Positions 23,101 through 36,175 of a DNA stretch of 64,000 bases are shown here, piece by piece. Source of the stretch: Diplosphaera chodatii (Eukaryota; Chlorophyta; Trebouxiophyceae; Prasiolales; Stichococcaceae); NCBI GenBank assembly GCA_032358165.1, contig JAALGY010000057.1, positions 2,914,001-2,978,000 on the forward strand, in the 5' to 3' direction. Below the pieces are notes generated by a model that worked only from the letters and a program-made list of their open reading frames with translations, did no database searches and was not told the DNA's origin. Every line of letters begins with the position of its first letter. The stretch's first letter is position 1. Position numbers and translations under genes: made by a program.

Positions 23101-26100
23101 CTGTTGCGCGGTCTTTCGACCTGCCACCGGCTTGTTGCAAAGGGTCGTCACAGCCACATGCAGCCTATGGGCTGTGTCCGATAGCATATTGACGATCTCA
23201 ACAAGACAGTAAAATGCCGCACCTCCTCGGTGGTGATACCCGTCGCCAGCGCCCCACCCGAGATGCCAACGACAAGCCAGAGACCAAGCGCTGAGTCCAT
23301 CGTGAATCGGGCAGCTCATATCCTAGTGGAATGGCGCGCCTCCTCTGTGGTGGTGGACCCGCCACCGGCGTCCTCCGAGATGCCATCGAACGACCCCGAG
23401 CCGCCCGGCAGCTTCCGCACCGCCCGCCGGCGCGCCTCGAACGCCCACCCCGCCTCCCGGTCCCCTGTTGGTGCGTACCATAAGACGCTTCACAACCCGG
23501 AGACATGCAACATCAAGCATGGCAGTAGGCATGTAACATGTAGAAATCCCCAGGCGCTCATTGTGCTGGCGGTGTTGGCTAAACGCTGGTCGAAAATCTG
23601 GGATTACTCGGAAGCTGGTCTGTAGATGATGTTGGATGGTTGATCAAGCCATGGACCTGCGATGACTCTGGCTGTATGCATTAAGGCGCAATGCAGTCGG
23701 GATGCTACGGTGGGCAACAACAGCAGCACCACCAGTCCCAGCAGTCTCACCTGACAGTCTCAGGCCGTGCAGGACGGACCTGATAGTGGTAAAAGTTCCA
23801 TTCTAATACTTCATAGCTGACGACACGAAACGCAGCACACTTGATACTGTGTTAAGAGAGGTGAAAACTCGGTTCATTCTGCGGCGCCGGGTGTCGGCTG
23901 AACGCCTGTTTTGTGCTGCTGCCAATGGCCTGCAAAGCATGTGGTGGCAGGGAAGGAAGCCGGGGAGCTGCTGTCGGCCTCACTGTGGGCACCTGTGCAC
24001 TATCAGAGGTACCAAATGGGCCGCGGCCCAAGATCACCTGCTGGGATGGCGGCAGCAATCGCCGCTGCGGCCAGGTGCTCCGGAAGCGGCTGCCGCCGCT
24101 GGCGCTGCTGCTGGCCCGGCTGCCGGGGCGGCGGCGGCGGCTGCGCTGGCAGCGGCGGCGCGTGCTGCCGCCAGTGCCGCCGGCTAGCTGCGTCGGCGTC
24201 TGCGCTGTGCCGCTGACGTGGCCCTGCAGCACATTGCCATTTGCAGTCTCCAGTCCACACTCGGTTTTATAGATTGTTGTGGACCCTATCGACCCACCAA
24301 ACCACGGCGCGCCAGCATGGACGAGCACAATGCACATCGGCTCCTGTGCCGCTGCCAGGCCCGCAAGCCACGTGATCAGGCTTTGACAACCAGGCTGCTG
24401 TCTGGTTGATCGAGGTCATCTGTAGGGTGCGTACCCATACGGCGGCTGGACACATCGTCGTCGTCGCTGCGGCCTGCGGCGCCGCTGCGGTGTGCCGCCG
24501 CATCCACGCTGCCGCCCGCATGCCGGTCCGCGCGCACCCGCCGCCGCACCTACAGGACGTTGAGCGACTCAGGAAGACGTATGCTCAATATGTATGAAGC
24601 AGGCTGCACTCGGCAAAGCAACAGTCAGGTTGATTTGAACGCATCTTCATGCGGACGGGGTTGGCACAGCTTAGCAGGGAGCGTGCAAGTCAAGCAGCAG
24701 CAGGCAGATGACCAGGATGCTGTATGCGCCTCAGCATTTTCACCGCAGCGCTGTGCAGCGGCTACCAGGGCTGAAAGACCCACAACAGCCTGGCAACATG
24801 ATCGGACACACTTCAGGCAGCCAGCAGCCAGGCTGAGCGACCACATCTGGACAGCACCACGCGGGGCCATGCTGTTCACAGAGGCTGCCCAGCCTGGCTG
24901 CCTGTGCCCAATGTTCGAGCGCATGGCTGTCACTCCGTCATAGCACCAACAGACGGTGCTGTTGAGGGCCCATGCTGAAGTGTGAGAACACGCAGCATGG
25001 CGCACCAGGCGGTAGGCGGCCAGGCCGCTACCAATGCCGGCCAGCAGCATGCCGGGCACCGCCGCCGGCGCCAGCTGGGCCACAGGCTCGCCCAGCTGCA
25101 GCACCTCCTCCACAAGCAGCCGCCACCCTGCAGCGAAATACCAAAGGCAGGCTCATCGAGAGGAACACAAAGCCTCCTTCCAGCTTAGCACAACCTCTGC
25201 GGTGCGTTTTCGTTGGTTGACGCAGATGCCGAGAACGAGCTATCCCACAGCCTGTCCAAAACCGCTAGATGGGACCAGTGTGTGGACGAAGCAGCAGAGA
25301 GCAGCCGCTGCGCTGGTTGCTGGTCACGGTCTGCTGTGGCCGTGTAGCACGCACGCAGACGACCGGTTAATGGAACACGCACTGCTGCCCACCCCCACTC
25401 CCGTCATGTACACCTCATCCAGAGGAACTGGCATCACCCTGGGAGGACGACAGGTCGGCAGGCGGCTGCAGGCGGAGCAGCAGCAGCCGCCCGCGGCGGG
25501 AGGCCTGCGCGTGCCACGGCAGCGGCGGCGGCACCGTGCAGGAAGTCCCCACGGCGGCAAACGCGATTTCGGCGATGGGCCGCCCCGGTGTGCCGCCGCT
25601 TCCTGCTGCCGCCGCCTGCCGGGGCGGCAGGGGCGCCGGCCCGCCGAGCAGCGCCTGCGCGGCTGCTGCGGCGGCTGCGGCGCCGTTTCCTGCCGCTAGC
25701 GCCTGCCCTGGGGCCCTGGCGGGGTGCGCTGCTGGGGGCAGGCTGATACTATGCCCCCTGGCGGTCCGGGCAGCTGCGCCGGGCAGCAGCGCTCCCGGCT
25801 GCGTGTGTTGCAGAGCAGGTGCCAAGCCGGACCCAAAGCCTACAGAATCGGCACATGGTCATCAATTGGGCGATCCACAACGAGGACCACCTGCTGGTAC
25901 GATCTGCTGCCCATGCAGTGCGCTGGCGGATGCTGCCGCCGCCCACCATTCAGCCAGAGCGTGGCTGCAGGAAAGGCACCTGGAAGCGGGAAGGGCAGGC
26001 CCAGCGTCGGCCAGGCCGCCAGCGCGGTGACCTCCTCATCGCTGCCCAGGTCGCACCGCGCCAGCACCTCGCCTGCGCACATCGCAGCGACGATAAGGAA

Positions 26101-29100
26101 GCTGCGGTCTAGCAGTCAGTATTGCACTCACATCCACAGCAGACACTCATCTCAAGATGCCGCCAGCAGTAAAAGCTTGGCACCCTGGCGCTCTGAACAG
26201 GTTGCTGACTGGAGGCACAGCAATTCCATGAAAAACCCAGAAACGTTGCAAAACACCCATGTATTGTCGACATGAACAGATCCCAGCACCTGTTGTGGGT
26301 CGGACAGCAACGACGGAGGGCGCCCCGGCACCCTTCTCAGGCACGCAGGCAGCCAGCAGCAGGCCCAGCAGCGGCTGCGCCGCCAGCAGCGTCGGCGCGA
26401 CGGGCGGCTGCAGCGGCACCAGCTGCCCGGGCTCCGCCCCGGGGCTGGGGTCGGCGTCTGTGACCATGTGCCGGCTGCGCTCCTGTCGAGTGGTCAAACT
26501 CAAGGTGAGAGTGGTGCATGGCATTGGATGCAAGCAGCTGGGCTTTGGCGATGCTGAGCTTCAGGTGCTGCGACCTGAAGCGTGGCGCGGGGTGCTGGAC
26601 GGTGCAGCGGCCTGCTGTGACGTTGCCAGGTGTGCACACCCCCGCAGCACAGCACCGCGTCTGCAATGATGCGTGCCAAACCTGGTCAGCCTCCCAGGGG
26701 CGGTGCACGCCGCCCTGCCGCCGCTGCTGCAGTCCTACATGCGGGTTGCCGCTGCCCGGGCGCTGCATCAGGGGCAGCGGCCGGCTCTGCACCGCGCCGG
26801 CAACGTCCAGCAGCCGCAGCCGCCCGTCGCTGCCCGCCCCCAGCACCAGCGTCCTGGCATGAGGGTCCAGGGTTTAAGGCAATTACAGGTGTGTCTTCTT
26901 TTCTAAGGCTGTTGCAAATGACCAGCTCAAGACCGCACCGAAATTTGTCTGTTCCTGCATCTCAGGCTAGCAACTCACAGGTGCGCGCTGTGCAAGGTCA
27001 CTGGTCGTACTGACAGCGCCACCACCATACTGCACTAGTATCCACAGTGTGGTTGCACAACCCCCAACTGGAAACCAGGCTTTCATGCTTGCCACAGCCA
27101 GCCACATGTGCACTTACACTCCTGCAGAACAGCTCGCAGCCCAGATCGCATTCAGCAGGCCGGCAACCCGTGATGGCACAAGCCACGCCTGGAAGGACTG
27201 CATGGTGGTTGCAGGTCTGCAGCTGCTGCACGGTGATCCCAAGTCTCAATGCCTGGGGCATGGCTGCATCTGTGTGCTGCAGTCTGCGGTGCCTCCATGC
27301 AATGAGGAGTGGGCATGAGCAGCGCTGCACAACTGCACCCATCATGTCCTACCAATCCTAGTGGCTTGTGCTCACGGCCATGCCAGCGTGCTGAGTGTTT
27401 ACCCAGCACAAGCTATTCTGCCAACGCACAACTGCATCGAGACCGGTAACACGTGGAGCAGGGGAATCCCTATATGCTGCAGCAAGCCCCGCATCGCCCA
27501 CCCTGATGCAGTCTATAGCATGAACAATAAGTACGGACGGGGCTCACCTGGGGCCATCCCCCGGCAGCGTCAGCGCCACCGCCCGCGCCAGCCGCGGCGC
27601 GCACATCGCCTCCGCCGTCGGCAGGCCCCGTGCTGCAAAGCAGCCGCCGTCGCCGCTGCCGTCGTCACTGCGGCCGCCAGCGGCTTCGCCGTCGTCAAGC
27701 ATCGGGGCTGTGCTGGAGCCGCCACGATCCGGGCGGCCGGAGTCTGGCCGCTGCCACCAACTGCCGCCTTCGCCAGAGCCGGTGCCGGGCTGGCGGCGCA
27801 CCAAACAGAAGCGCTCGGCGAGCGCCAGCGCGAGAGGTGGGGATGGGCAGCCGCTGGAAGCTGGAAGCTGGTGCCCAGGTGCCGGAAGCGGCACCAGGCC
27901 CACCGGCAGCGAGCCCAGCCGCTGTGCGTGGCCGACCTGCATGCAACCCAAACAAATGTTGCAGACGACTTATGCTGTCATGCCGCCTAGCATGCAACGA
28001 TAAGGTACGTGGACATGTACTTGCTGTGACTTCCCTGCACAAAAATCACCGACCGGACCTGCTTCAGTTGGAGGCGGCCCTCGGCAGTGCCTGGCTGCTG
28101 CAGCACGTCTGCTTCTGCGTCCGCCATGTCGGCATCGCCGCCATGAGGCGCCGCTGCACTCCCGCCAAAGTGAGGCGGCTGCCCTGCAGCGCCCGTGAGC
28201 GGCTGCAGCGCCGCGCGCAGCATCGTGCCGCTGCGCAGCCCCACCAGCACCTGCAGGGGCACGAACCAGTCTGACCGCTGCCGCCTCAGCACCTGGCAGA
28301 TGTCGTGACGCAGCTCGCGTTTGGACCTCTGGCAGCAGCCGTCAGCCATCTGGGGACAATCACCAGTGACACGGTACTCTAGAGCAAAATATTGGCAGGA
28401 GCACACGAAAAGAGTCAGCGTCAATCGTCGATCAGCATCAAACAACGATTGATGCTGATTGCGGCCTGGGCTCCCGCCTAGCTGGTCGCCCCTCGCACTG
28501 AAGCAGCCTGTGTGTGCTCCAGCTGGTTTTCATGCAGTGCCTGATTTCTTGCAAACAACTGAGCTCCGACGGCACCTCTGCAGGTCGGCCAGCGGCGGGC
28601 GGCGGCAGCAGCAGCACGCTCTCTGGGAGGCCGCAGTTCGGCGGCGCGTCGCCGGCGCCTCCGCCTTCCTCGTCTTCCGCGCCCAGCGCCGCCGCCAGCA
28701 GCTCCTGCCGGCGCCGGCTGACGCTGCTGTAATGCGAGAGCGGAGGGTGAAACCTCTGCAGGGGCCTCAGTGCCAGGGCAAATGCAGGACCAAGCTCGGG
28801 GTTGCCACGTCTATACACAATCGTGACTGCCCCTCAGCTTCCAGAGCAGGCTGCGTAGGATGTTGCCTCACGGCAAATAAACCGTGTTTTGGCAGCTCCG
28901 GCATGGTACCTGGAAGGCAGGCGCTGCGGCGGCAGCAGATCCAGGCGGCTGATGGCAGCCAGGCTCGGCATCGCCATTGCCGTCGCTCCCGGCCGCAACA
29001 GCAGCAGCTCCACGGCTGGCTCATGCGTGCCGACAGCCACCAGCAGGCCGCCTGCGATACCTGCGGTGGTAGCCACATGCAATGCCTCATGTTGTTTATA

Positions 29101-32100
29101 CAGCGCACCATACTCGTGGACCATGGAACTGTACAAGACACTGTACAAGCTCGATGGTAGTACAGCTTCATGTGTACTACCATCACCTGCTCAGCGAACA
29201 AGCAGCAGGCACAGGCGCCAAGTCGAGGCATTAGATCCTGCCGACACACCTGGAGCTGGCGCGGCGTGGATGCAGGACAGCTCAGACGCCACCGATGCGG
29301 CGGCGGCGGTTGTCAGCCGCCAGCCGCCCTCGGCCGAACGCTTCCGCTTCCCGCTGCCGCTGCCGCCGTCGCCGTTGCTGGCCCGCCGCCGGGCCGCAAT
29401 AGCATGCACCACCTGACGTAGGGGAGCCTTGTCAGCACGCCATGCTGTGTACCACGTAAATCGAAGAATGTGCAATGGACTGTCTTCTGCACAGCTGCCT
29501 CTGCTGTCACAATGCGGCTCATGGTCCAGTTCACCTTGCCGCCAGCGCAGGAGAAGAACACAAAGCCCGGCACGACAGCAGCCACGCTGATGGCGGCGGC
29601 GCCCGGCGGGTGCCACACATCCTCCAGACCCCTGAACAAAATGGTACAAGATCGTTTGCCGCACAGGTGCTCATATGTAGAACGCAATCTGCCATACACA
29701 ACTGTGCTACATACGCAACCTCGGCTCGCAAGTGAAAGGGCTAGAAACAAGCAGAAGCAATGCAAATCTGGTCAGCGATTCAGGTGCACACGTCACCTGC
29801 TGCTGTAGTCGCTGGAGGCGCCGCCAAACAGCTCGGCGGTGATGCCATGGCCGCTGCCGCTGCCGCCGCCGTTGTAGTCCCCGCCGCCCGAAGTCCCGCC
29901 AGACGTCGCACCCATCAGGGACGGTGACGCGGCCTCGCGCCGCCAGCTTGGCGACGGCTGCGGCGACGCGTTGCTGACCTCATCGCTGGGGTAAATCACC
30001 AAGCCAACTCAGCTTAGTCTGCCACCACTTTGCGACAGGCAGCAACTAGTGCGGTCCATTGTCAATCGGTCAGCAAGCCATTGTAGCATTTTCAGGAGCA
30101 GATCTGTGCACCGGACCTCAATCAGACACCGCATGGCCTGCATGTGTCCCTTGCAACCCATCTCTGCCACCTGACGACGAGGCCCCACCTTTGAAGCATG
30201 CTTGCCCCACAGGTGTAGCTGCCGGTTTCGTGGCAGAGGTTACACCCTTCTACCGCTCTTCCATATGCATTGTGCCTTTTCTTAATCGCATCGTGGACAC
30301 AGCTGACGTGCGGCAGTGTGTGGGTGTGCAAGTAGCACCACTGCTCATAAAGCCGGATTTGGGGTGATGCAGATGGCCTGCCGTAAAAAACCTAACGCAC
30401 GCCACCCACCTAAAGGGCAGCAAGCGCGAGGCGAAGGTGTCGGCGATGCCCTCCATGGTGGCCCAGCTCGCGTGGCGCTTGCCCATGCCGGGGCGCGGGC
30501 TGTCGCCTGCGTCGCCATCACCCCCTGTGTCAACATCCGCGCTGCCGCCGCTGCGTCCGCCGGACCGCGCCATGCTCACACCTGCAAGGCCCGACAGGCT
30601 GCACAGCCGGATGTGCGTCGCGGTCACCTGCGTGACCAGATGCGAGCAGTGATGCATGGGAGCTTGGCGGGGCACAGCACATGTCAGTTGGTGGAGCTGG
30701 GATGTGCTGCCGTGAGCTTGCAGTGGTCACGATCAGGTGCAGACCATGTTATCGGAAGACACTGCAAAAGCAGTGCCTGAAGCGACTGCCTGTGCAGCTG
30801 CTCAGCTGTAACATGGCCTACAGCGTGCTCCGACATTGGTCAGGGTGTGAGCAGCTCCGCAGCATCAAGATGCTGTGCATGGGCTTGATGCATGCAGCTT
30901 GATCTTCATACCATAAGCAATGCAGCTTGCTCTAGATGGATCACGACTGCAACTACATTTATTTCATTGCATCACCCGGTACCTGAGCTGCAAGTAGATC
31001 ACCAGTGCAGCCTGCGGCAACCGTGCACTCGTTCGAAGCCAGCGCCACAGCCTCGGTCGCGTCTGTCAGCTCAGCACCTACAAATAAAAGGGGTGAGCTT
31101 GGTCAGGCCACGGCCCCTTGCTAGCTGCGCATGCAGATGACCCTCTTTGGCATGGCACCTAAACCATACATGCCACCTCTGACCGCGAAATCAGGACATG
31201 CAATGACACCTAGGTTTGCAGGTGACACCGAATCCTTGCTCGGCGGACGGCAGTAGCCAGATGTACATAATTGCTGCACACACTTGGCAAAGCAAAAACA
31301 ATCCCCACCATTCTTCAGCAGTTTTCATCATCTCAAGCGCGCTAGCCTCTACACATCACATGGCGCAGGCTCTTGCAACACCCGCAAAGCACCTCTGGAG
31401 CAGCGCAGCATGCCTGAACAAGCCGTCACAACTTAAAGATAGTACGCTAAGGCCTGGCCGCACTTGAAAGCTTGTGACCGTCCAAAGCATCACAGCACAC
31501 CTACCGGCGATGGACAGCGTGCGGGTGCCGGAAACGAAGGACAGCACCACCGCAGCATGGGGCGCGTCCCCCGGCCGCGCCGCCAGCGCCCAGAGCCCCG
31601 TGACGCCACCGTAGTCGGGGCCGCTCTCGAACACCGGCTCCGGCACCGGCCGCGGGTACGCCACCCGCAGGCACCCTGCAGCAAAATGGTGCAGGTGAGA
31701 GCTGAAGTTGCTAGCAGCAGCTGGCCGCCATGTCTGGCAGCCTGCCTGGTACCAGTAGATTGCTTAGGGGCAATTCGATGACGAGACCAGGAATGGCTAG
31801 GGTACGACAAGGAAAAGGCGAGAGGTGTGGCGTTGCAGCATCCAATCCCTCAACTTCTGCTGCCTGATCCCTGGCCATCTGGTGAGCATGTGCAGCAGCA
31901 GCAACCTGTCATGCTTAGCCCTTCTAGACACTCTGCACACTTCACAACAGCTGCTTACCGGCTATGTATCAACTGCGTTCACTCACCCGAGCTTGGCTCG
32001 CGCCCCCTGCACACCGCGTACACCTGCGGCTGCCCGAGGCCCGCCAGGTCCGCCAGCAGCATGCCGCCGGCCACGCCGCCGCCACCCCGCAGCAGCTGCT

Positions 32101-35100
32101 GCCGCTCCGCGACGGCATACCTGCATGCAGCACAGTTGCAATGTAGTGCTTGATATCTGGATGCAGGCTGCATCCTGGGCATGGTAAGGCTGAGTGCTAC
32201 GGGCTGCTTTCAGCACCCTTGAATCAGGCACGCTGGCGCACAGATGCCTGTTCCTGTCAGCAGGGCTGGTTGTCGCACTTGCACAGACGATTCTTATGTC
32301 ATGATGCAAGAGTCTAGGGGCGGAAATCTAGGGTTCAGGGCTCCCGCGGGCGCACGTGGGGTGGCGCCAGGTCAGCAGGTCGGCGCCGCCGTCGCGGGCA
32401 GACACCAGACATGCACCACCCTGTAGCGCCAGCAGCCACCACGGACGCCCCTCCTGCACACCGAGCAGCACACCAAAGTGCGTGCTTTTGTGGTGTTCAA
32501 CGCATCTGCTGCTGCATGGCAGGCTCAGCGTATCAGCAGATCCTGTGGCACTCCAAAGCTCAGATCTTGTCGTGCAGACTCTGCCACTCATTTCCAGACC
32601 TTCGGGCACAGAAGCGATCATCCTATGACAGGCAAACAGCACTCTGTACTATTGGATGCTGGCACCGTGAACGGCACTTGCATCTCACCACACGGCTGAC
32701 AACATTCAGGCCGCCACTGGTCCCGCAGCTGTGGACCCAGCCCTCGGAGCCCGCCACCAGCAGCGCCGGCAGCGGCGGCGCCCGGCCGAGCGCTCCCGCT
32801 TCCTGCTGCCGCCCCGAGCCCCCGCCTGTCGTCCCGCTGCCTCCTGCTTCCTGCTGCGTCGCGGGTCGTGTGTCGGCTGCGAAGCCGGCCGCACCAACCG
32901 CAGGACTGCCGGCTGCCGCCAGGGCTGCGCTGGGAATGTCCACCGCCATCCAGGCCTGGCCGCCAGCGCCGCCACTGCCGGCGCCGCCGCCACTTCCGGC
33001 TTCCTCCTGCCGCGGCGCTGCAGGTGGGCTGCGGCTATCCCAGGCCCAGGCGGCGCACAGCCCTCGGGGTGGGTGGTGCCTCGTGGCTTGCTTGGCCTCC
33101 GCAAAACCCACCTGGCCTGCAAAGGCGAGCGTACATATAGGAGCGGACACAACACTGGTCTGACGACTTCCGGAGCACTTGTGCATGCTTGCCAACAGTT
33201 CGGCCTGTGCTGCGCACAGCACGCACCAAATGTGCCCAGCTTTGCAAGATGTCAGGTCAGGCAATGGCCTGAACATGTTGTCAGGGTAAAAGCCTGAAAT
33301 TGAATAGGCCAGAGATACATATGAGTGGTGCGATTACATTTATTGTGTACTATAAGCACCTTACTGTTTGCAAAAGTTGCAGGTTTCTCATTTCTCACGG
33401 TTACCTGGGTCTCCTGCATCCAGGCGCCAGCGGGCCAGCAGGCGCAGGCTCAGCGCTCGCATGGCGCCGCCAGTGGAGCCGGCAGCGCCGCCGCTGTGTT
33501 CAAAGCCGCTCGCCATGCTCCAGCTGATGGCGCGCGCCTCGAAGGGCGTCAGCAGCAGCACGCCTGCAGGGTGCAGCCGGTGTGCCTCAGGCGGGCCGCA
33601 GTGTGCAGCTGCTCAGGCGCTCAGCTGCACATCAGGTTGCTGGTTGCAGACTGTGCAAAACCCATTTCAGCAGTGAAGCACATGTTCCCTGCTCAAGCTC
33701 GGGGTTGCCTGCACACTCTGCAACCGCCAGCAGCACTGCTGTGCATGCGAGGGAACCTCTGACCCTCCTTGTCACCCCATGCTTCGAGACTGCAGTATGC
33801 TTTGGCCTTCAATTTGCAAACAGGGCTTTGCTGCCCCACCATTGGGCACGCCGGGGACAGCGTCGATGGCGAAGGGCGCCGCCGGCAGAACGTGCGGCGG
33901 CACGCACCGCATGCGGTTGCTGGGCCAGCTGCCGACCACCACCAGCTCCACCACCTGCCAATACCCGCAGCTCTCAGAATGAGCTCCCTCTGAAGCATGC
34001 ATGACTGGCATGACATGACATGAATTGACGAGTCAGGTAGCAAATGTGGACATTGGAAGGCAGCCAAGCTGTGGTCAGCACCTTTGCCAGCAATCATAGA
34101 ACAGATGTGAGATAATGAACATCGAGAGCTCCTATCAATGTATGTTGAGAACAGTAGCAATCATGGGAACTGGAGGGCATCAGAAGTGCTGCCGTTGACA
34201 AGATGGGCTTGGCAAACACCATCTACATAGAGTCATTTACTGCACAGCCTGGCTTGACTGAGGACATATCACCAGGGAGCATGTTGGCATGGTGCGCGAC
34301 AGCGAGCAGCGCCACAGGCGGAGCGGCGAGCCGCCGACGCGCCCCAGCACCAGCAGCGTCGGGTCGGCGCAGTCTGCAGGTACATGCTGGGCGATCATGC
34401 GCAGCACGCCCCGTTTTGACAACGAAAGGTGTGGTGTGTGGCAGGCTGTGAGCTGTGTCAGCTCATGATTACCACGCGACCATCTGGTTGGACGCAGCCC
34501 ATGGCCAAGCAGGGGCTGGGCATGCCTCTGCAGCTCGCACCGGCGAAGCACATGCTGAGGATGTCTGGCTGCTTTGGCAGCGCTGGCGCCAGGTCGCACT
34601 GCTCCCGCAGCTGCGCCACCGCCGGCTCAGGGCTCGGCGCATCGATTTCCCTGATTCGCACCGCTGTTGGCGCTGAAAACCCGCCACCAGGCGCCGGCAG
34701 CAGCACCTGGAGACAATTCCCAGCTGGAGCTCCAGATGTGTCCAAATGCATACCTTTGGTGAATGCAACAATGCCGCTCTGACATCTGCAACCAGTTAAA
34801 TAAGCAACCAGGACAGTGAGCAGGGTCGTCGAGGTCGATGCGTGTGAGGTGGTGACATGTGGGGTAGGACACTATTGCACAAAACCCAGCCAGAACCAGA
34901 GAAGCAAGCTGCATGTGGCAATCACAGCGCTCAACTGGCACGAGGGCGGCGCTTATGCCAGTCAAGCGCTCGAGCTGCCACATGCAGCCAGCGCGACAGG
35001 GGAGCTCCGCATCATCTTCGGCAGCATCTGATGCGTGAAGGATCTTTTTTCACCACAGGGTTGCCGCGGCGGGGCGCGACGGCGACCGCCGCGCCGCCGG

Positions 35101-36175
35101 GCGCCACCGCCAGCCTGGCGGGCCCCGCCCTAGGGTCCCCCCGACCAGGCTTAGAGTCCTTGCCCAGCCCGCAGCCGACGCGCTCTGCGGCCACGAACCT
35201 GTCGGGGGACAGAACCCAAGGTGCTTTGGTGCGGAGCAGTGCTGTGGCGAGCGCCACCGCGTGCTGTCTTTGTCAGTACCCAGGCCAGGTGCACCCCTGC
35301 TTGCGACCTCGTCAGGAAGGCAGACAAGCACTGCAGACTGCAGGCAGCAGGCGCTGAGGCCATGCAAAAGAAGGGGGAGGAAGAGGGAAGAAAAAGCCAG
35401 AAGATGGCGCGTGTTTACCTGCCGCAGCCGGCATCGAAGCGCAGCGCCAGGAGCGCCGGGCTGTGCGCCAGCAGCACCAGCAGCAGGTCCTGCGCGGGGG
35501 CCTGGGGGAATGCAACAGGGGCTGAGTGCAGCGTTGAATGGTGGCGTCGCTGCAGCACACTTTCACTCTTTTGATACCGAGAGGCATAAGGGTTCCAGCC
35601 AGCGCAGCAACTTGCCATGTGGAGATATCTGGTCAGTGCTGTGTATGTCGCTGCTACTTCGTCTATATCACGATGAGCAGGGACTGGGAGGAGAGTGCAG
35701 CAGCGGCATCGTGCACCTGTGCTGCGGCAGGGAAGGGGTGGCGGAAGGCCGCGATGGCCATGATCGCGCCGAAAGCCGGCTGCTCGCACAGAACTTCATG
35801 CACCTCGTGCCCGTCGCCAGCGCCGCTGGAATCCTCATTGGAAGCACCTGCTGCATCGTCCGCGTTTCCCGTTGCCATGGCGGCAGGAGCAGCTGCAGCA
35901 TCGGCGGCGTCGGCTGCGTCCGCCGCTGGCGCTGCAGGCCAGACGCGCATCAGCAGCAGGCTGGTGGCGGTTGCGAGCACGACCTCTGTCGGCGCCTGCT
36001 GTGCAGCAGCCACATCTACCGCTGCACCCGTGCCAGCTGCGTCACCCCTCGCCGCCGCGCCTGCTGCCGTGGACAGACCCGCTGCCAACGCCGACGCTAC
36101 AGGGCAGCTGCCGGTGAAGCTGCCGGCGACCGCACGGGTAAACGCGCTGGGCGGCAGCACGGTGCGCGCCAGCAT
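20102..36175 (-). CDS. DDB1/CPSF-A-family beta-propeller protein, plant At3g11960 type
   Basis: Read right to left. Exon 1 (36175-35717) starts MLARTVLPPSAFTRAVAGS and contains TEVVLATATSLLLMRVW and CEQPAFGAIMAIAAFRHP. The next exon (about 35.4-35.5 kb) is QDLLLVLLAHSPALLALRFD. Together these match the MMS1/CPSF-A N-terminal propeller. Later landmarks are ILSMCFAGA (34.6 kb), GRVGGSPLRLWRCS (34.3 kb), AAVVLSFVSGTRTLSIAG (31.5 kb), LVGLRSGTMLRAALQPL (28.2 kb), VGLVPLPAPG (27.9 kb), RRGRLLLLRLQ (25.45 kb), VPGMLLAGIGSGLAAYRLV (25.05 kb), ACVAAADTTGGLAVLAPD (21.65 kb), GFLAASADGAVVAAAAVP (21.07 kb) and DGDLLAAFLQLPEARQQ (20.55 kb). The order follows Arabidopsis At3g11960, a paralogue of DDB1, SF3B3 and CPSF160 whose function I do not know. 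Long Ala/Gly/Ser-rich inserts separate the blades, and many short exons were not individually resolved. Confidence 0.82.
21947..22039 (+). pseudogene. Orphan exon resembling an ABCG-transporter membrane segment, antisense in an intron
   Basis: This 93-nt stretch is bounded by TTTGCAG before and ACAG|GTATTT after. It is open in a symmetrical phase 2 to phase 2 frame and reads LGCLFFMLLCLSMMALGS followed by LPVWRQEGLLFHR. A hydrophobic helix followed by LPxWxxExLLFxR resembles the membrane domain of ABCG half-transporters, where it is normally followed by ERASGxY. No neighbouring ABCG exons were found on the plus strand on either side. It lies between two minus-strand exons of the At3g11960-like gene, so it is probably a transposed or duplicated exon relic. 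The ABCG match is from memory. Confidence 0.5.
23222..23400 (-). repeat. Diverged 117-bp tandem duplication inside the At3g11960-like gene
   Basis: Bases from 23222 and from 23339 align for about 60 bases, roughly three quarters equal. On the minus strand both copies translate to equal-length 23-residue blocks: GISEDAGGGSTTTEEARHS (right copy) and GISGGALATGITTEEVRHF (left copy). After the codons for EE, the left copy has a canonical donor (GAGGAG|GTGCGG) while the right copy has GC at that place. Which copy is spliced is unresolved. Confidence 0.65.
28431..28459. repeat. Inverted repeat (11-bp stem, 7-base loop)
   Basis: ATCAGCATCAA at 28431-28441 is followed after 7 bases by its reverse complement TTGATGCTGAT at 28449-28459. 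It lies between recognised exons of the minus-strand gene, probably in an intron. No function is assigned. Confidence 0.7.
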
